Source: Thermoplasmata archaeon (GTDB taxonomy: Archaea > Thermoplasmatota > Thermoplasmata > Thermoplasmatales > Thermoplasmataceae). Taken from it: a stretch of 7,624 bases of DNA. Shown here piece after piece: positions 5,863 through 7,624 of the stretch (positions are counted from its first letter, which is position 1; each line of letters begins with the position of its first letter). The stretch spans positions 1 to 7,624 of the forward strand of contig JAJZKL010000035.1 of the NCBI GenBank assembly GCA_021804185.1. Direction: 5' to 3'. The notes under the pieces were generated by a model that was given only the letters and a program-made list of their open reading frames with translations, was not told the origin of the DNA and searched no databases. A program made the translations under genes and the position numbers.

Positions 5863-6285
5863 TCATTTTTCCAGGAGTTTTCTGAGAAGTGATTCCGATT
5901 TGATTGCCTCCATCTCATTCCTATCCGGCCTCCTGAAATTAATATCCTCTAATGAATCTAAATAGATCTTGTGATAGGTGGTTGATCTGCCTTCATATGG
6001 ATAAACCAGGATATAATCACGGTGAAAGTCCAGCCTCTTTCCCGCAAGTAAACTTTTCTTTCCTGATGACATATATGCAATAACTGCAGGTTCCCCAAGG
6101 GAAATATCCAGGAATGACATGTTGTTGAAATTATACCTGTACTTTTCTCTCTCCACGGAAAAACCATACCGGTCATTATCCATAATTGAATTCCCCCTCA
6201 CCTGCAGAACTTCAATACCTGGGTTTTCCGATATAAACGAGTGAAATTTGTCCAGAACTTCCCAGACCTGCAGGGTTCCTGTCAT
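5863..6285 (-). CDS. Conserved-context protein of unknown function, coupled to the VWA gene
   Basis: I do not recognise this 140-residue protein. It has no signal peptide, membrane segment or cysteine motif. It begins with a helix-forming stretch (VWEVLDKFHSFI), has a middle rich in aromatic and beta-forming residues with many Tyr (YRYNFNNMSFLDI; DYILVYPYEG; TTYHKIYLD), and ends in a charged helix (EMEAIKSESLLRKLLEK). It looks like a small soluble alpha/beta domain. The ATG overlaps the stop of the VWA gene as ATGA, and AGGTG (6297-6293) stands seven bases ahead, so the start is well supported and translation is coupled. This close link suggests that it works with the AAA ATPase/VWA pair, for instance as an adaptor or substrate; this is inference from position only. 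Confidence 0.85.
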   Translation of the reverse strand: MTGTLQVWEVLDKFHSFISENPGIEVLQVRGNSIMDNDRYGFSVEREKYRYNFNNMSFLDISLGEPAVIAYMSSGKKSLLAGKRLDFHRDYILVYPYEGRSTTYHKIYLDSLEDINFRRPDRNEMEAIKSESLLRKLLEK

Positions 6286-7541
6286 TCTGTGGCACCTGAT
6301 TCAATTAACTCTGAAGGAATTCTTTCGCTGCTTAAATCCCATTTGATATTATCCCCCCATGGGAGGTCCTTTTCTGTAGTTATCCAGTAGGTTCTGAACT
6401 CATCCGTTTCCCTTTCCGGAATTGTGGCCTTTCCGTCAGTGAGAACAATTAGAGGGTCTCTGTTCTCTTCAACTTCAAGGTGACGGAACAGATCTCGGAA
6501 ATCCGTCCCGCCTTCTCCCTTTCTCACCATGACTGAATGCGGAATATCTCTGCCATCAACTGTTATCACATTTCTGATCCCTGCATCTGTCTGAAATATT
6601 CTTATTGCCTCTATTCCGAAGTTCCCTGTCAGAATATCGATAACCGCCAGAGAAAATATTGAGAAGGTATCCTCATCTATTGATGCGGAGGAATCGATTG
6701 CAATATTGACCCTGGAGTTACTATCCCTATATGATGGCAGGATTATCCCCTGATCCTGGTATTTTCTTTTCATTCTCTTAAATGTCTGCATTTTTCTATT
6801 CATTTCAAGTTTCGAGCTGAGAACATAAACCCATGAAGGGTAAGCATAAGAACCATTGATCTTCTTTTCAACAGTAACGCCATGTTTACCAGTTAATGAA
6901 TCGGCCCTTTGTGCAGCCATTAATTTTCCCGAATATTTTGGCTTATACAGATATCCACTCCTTGCAAGATCCCTGTACCGGTCCTGAAACCACGAGATGT
7001 CCTTCCTTTTGATATCTGCAGCATTCATCACATCTTTTAACAGAGAAACTTCAGATTCTCCAAGATGATCGGAATTTAGCATTTTCTTCTCTACAACATC
7101 GAGAAATTTCAGGTTCCCGCCATCTCTGAGGGCTCTGACAACCCCCATATAGAATTCGTCCACAGATAACCCATCTGCTAAAATGCTGAAAGCGTCTATG
7201 GCTACCCCCCTGGATAAAGCATACTGGTGAAGAATGGACTCCGAAACACTTTCCATAGCAAGGTTCCATATCAAAGGAATCCTTTTTTTCATTCTGGACT
7301 CCTGAAGAAGTGAAATCTTGACCGCAACCTTGGAAAGCTCGAATGCGCATTCCTCTGGTGCAGCATTCATGAACCATTCCCTGTTTAACATGATATTGTT
7401 GCCATTTGGAAACAATCTATAAGCGCTTTCCGATTCAAGTATCTTCATGGATGAGAGTATGGCACCATAATACGGGTGATCTACCAGAAGTTTCGATATT
7501 ATTTTTCTTGATTTGGATTCAATGTCATCACTATCCTTCAA
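6282..7541 (-). CDS. VWA-domain protein of the COG3864/DUF2201 type with degenerate metallopeptidase-like N-terminus
   Basis: The protein has 419 residues. The C-terminal half is a von Willebrand factor A domain with an intact metal-ion site: DSSAS (D283, S285, S287), T346 in GEGGTD and D369 in LTDG. The N-terminal half resembles the metallopeptidase-like domain of the DUF2201 family: a beta-hairpin (NGNNIMLNREWF, 47-57), a helix, then IWNLAMESVSESI (91-103) where relatives have WNxAxDxxxN. The HExxHxxxGH zinc motif expected in the helix is absent; the aligned residues read K71-V-A-V-K75, with Gln near 80. Such proteins usually pair with MoxR-type AAA ATPases and are thought to help assemble or remodel other proteins. 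The start is TTG 7541: GAGGTG at 7554-7549 lies seven bases before it, and it overlaps the upstream stop by 11 bases. The next gene overlaps it as ATGA. Confidence 0.85.
   Translation of the reverse strand: MKDSDDIESKSRKIISKLLVDHPYYGAILSSMKILESESAYRLFPNGNNIMLNREWFMNAAPEECAFELSKVAVKISLLQESRMKKRIPLIWNLAMESVSESILHQYALSRGVAIDAFSILADGLSVDEFYMGVVRALRDGGNLKFLDVVEKKMLNSDHLGESEVSLLKDVMNAADIKRKDISWFQDRYRDLARSGYLYKPKYSGKLMAAQRADSLTGKHGVTVEKKINGSYAYPSWVYVLSSKLEMNRKMQTFKRMKRKYQDQGIILPSYRDSNSRVNIAIDSSASIDEDTFSIFSLAVIDILTGNFGIEAIRIFQTDAGIRNVITVDGRDIPHSVMVRKGEGGTDFRDLFRHLEVEENRDPLIVLTDGKATIPERETDEFRTYWITTEKDLPWGDNIKWDLSSERIPSELIESGATE
6293..6297 (-). promoter_or_regulatory. Ribosome binding site AGGTG for the 140-residue gene
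   Basis: AGGTG matches the archaeal anti-Shine-Dalgarno and sits seven bases before the ATG at 6285, inside the last codons of the VWA gene. It fixes the start of the downstream gene. Confidence 0.7.
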
Positions 7542-7624
7542 GGCCCAGCACCTCGCTGAACAGTTCTATATTTTTCTGAAGGTTTTGCTTGAAAGAAGAT
7601 TGTCCTCCTTTATTGAGCGTGCAA
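7531..7624 (-). CDS. C-terminal end of an upstream gene, probably a MoxR-type AAA ATPase (partial)
   Basis: The frame entering from the right edge encodes the last 30 residues (CTLNKGGQSSFKQNLQKN then IELFSEVLGLEG) and ends with TAG at 7533-7531. It is helical and charged, as at the end of an ATPase lid domain, but carries no diagnostic motif. Naming it a MoxR-type AAA ATPase rests on the VWA gene right after it, since genes of that kind usually stand together. Its stop lies 11 bases inside the VWA gene. The last codons include the ribosome binding site of that gene. Confidence 0.6.
   Translation of the reverse strand, partial: CTLNKGGQSSFKQNLQKNIELFSEVLGLEG
7549..7554 (-). promoter_or_regulatory. 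Ribosome binding site GAGGTG that fixes the TTG start of the VWA gene
   Basis: GAGGTG is a six-base match to the archaeal anti-Shine-Dalgarno, seven bases before TTG 7541. It lies inside the preceding gene (the Glu-Val codons of ...SEVLG) and supports the unusual TTG start over any internal ATG. Confidence 0.75.

Noticed and set aside
1..7624. CRISPR array, transposon, tRNA or rRNA gene
   Set aside because: No regularly spaced repeats, terminal inverted repeats with a transposase, or tRNA/rRNA-like sequence were seen on either strand.

Overview
The window looks like chromosomal DNA of a euryarchaeon, most likely a member of the Thermoplasmatales. The evidence is a replicative archaeal family B DNA polymerase with a C-terminal PCNA-binding peptide, archaeal TATA boxes about 25 bp upstream of start codons (leaderless transcripts), GGTG-type ribosome binding sites inside operons, TTG and GTG starts, many ATA and AGA/AGG codons, and tight gene packing. 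The assignment to an order is an inference from style, not from a database match. There are no tRNA or rRNA genes, transposons, CRISPR arrays or inteins.

Layout, left to right. Positions 1-134 are very AT-rich intergenic DNA. Positions 135-1245 (minus) hold a protein with four CBS domains whose reading frame is broken by a run of seven C (minus strand). Removing one C would give a single 369-residue protein. Its last ~95 residues have the order of strands and helices of the ribosome hibernation factor HPF/YfiA, so I read it as a nucleotide-sensing ribosome hibernation factor. Directly upstream, one base away, is a divergent serine hydroxymethyltransferase-like PLP enzyme (1247-2422, minus), and the two form an operon. 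A 140-bp divergent promoter region (2423-2562) separates this operon from polB (2563-4935, plus). It contains two TATA boxes, an inverted repeat that brackets one of them, and a 16-codon mini-ORF that overlaps the start of the hydroxymethyltransferase.

The polymerase gene meets a D-2-hydroxyacid dehydrogenase gene (4938-5819, minus) tail to tail with only two bases between the stops. Upstream of the dehydrogenase, also on the minus strand, is a tightly coupled operon read from the right edge: the last 30 codons of a gene that is probably a MoxR-type AAA ATPase (7531-7624), a VWA-domain protein of the COG3864/DUF2201 type (6282-7541), and an unrecognised 140-residue protein (5863-6285). The last two are joined by an 11-base overlap and an ATGA overlap, each with a good ribosome binding site.

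How they fit together: the right-hand operon looks like an AAA ATPase/VWA chaperone pair plus an unknown third partner. The left-hand operon links glycine/serine one-carbon chemistry with a likely energy-responsive control of ribosomes. The most interesting points are the CBS-HPF fusion with its C-run frameshift, the structure around the hydroxymethyltransferase promoter and start, the VWA protein whose metallopeptidase-like HExxH motif has been replaced, and its unknown partner.
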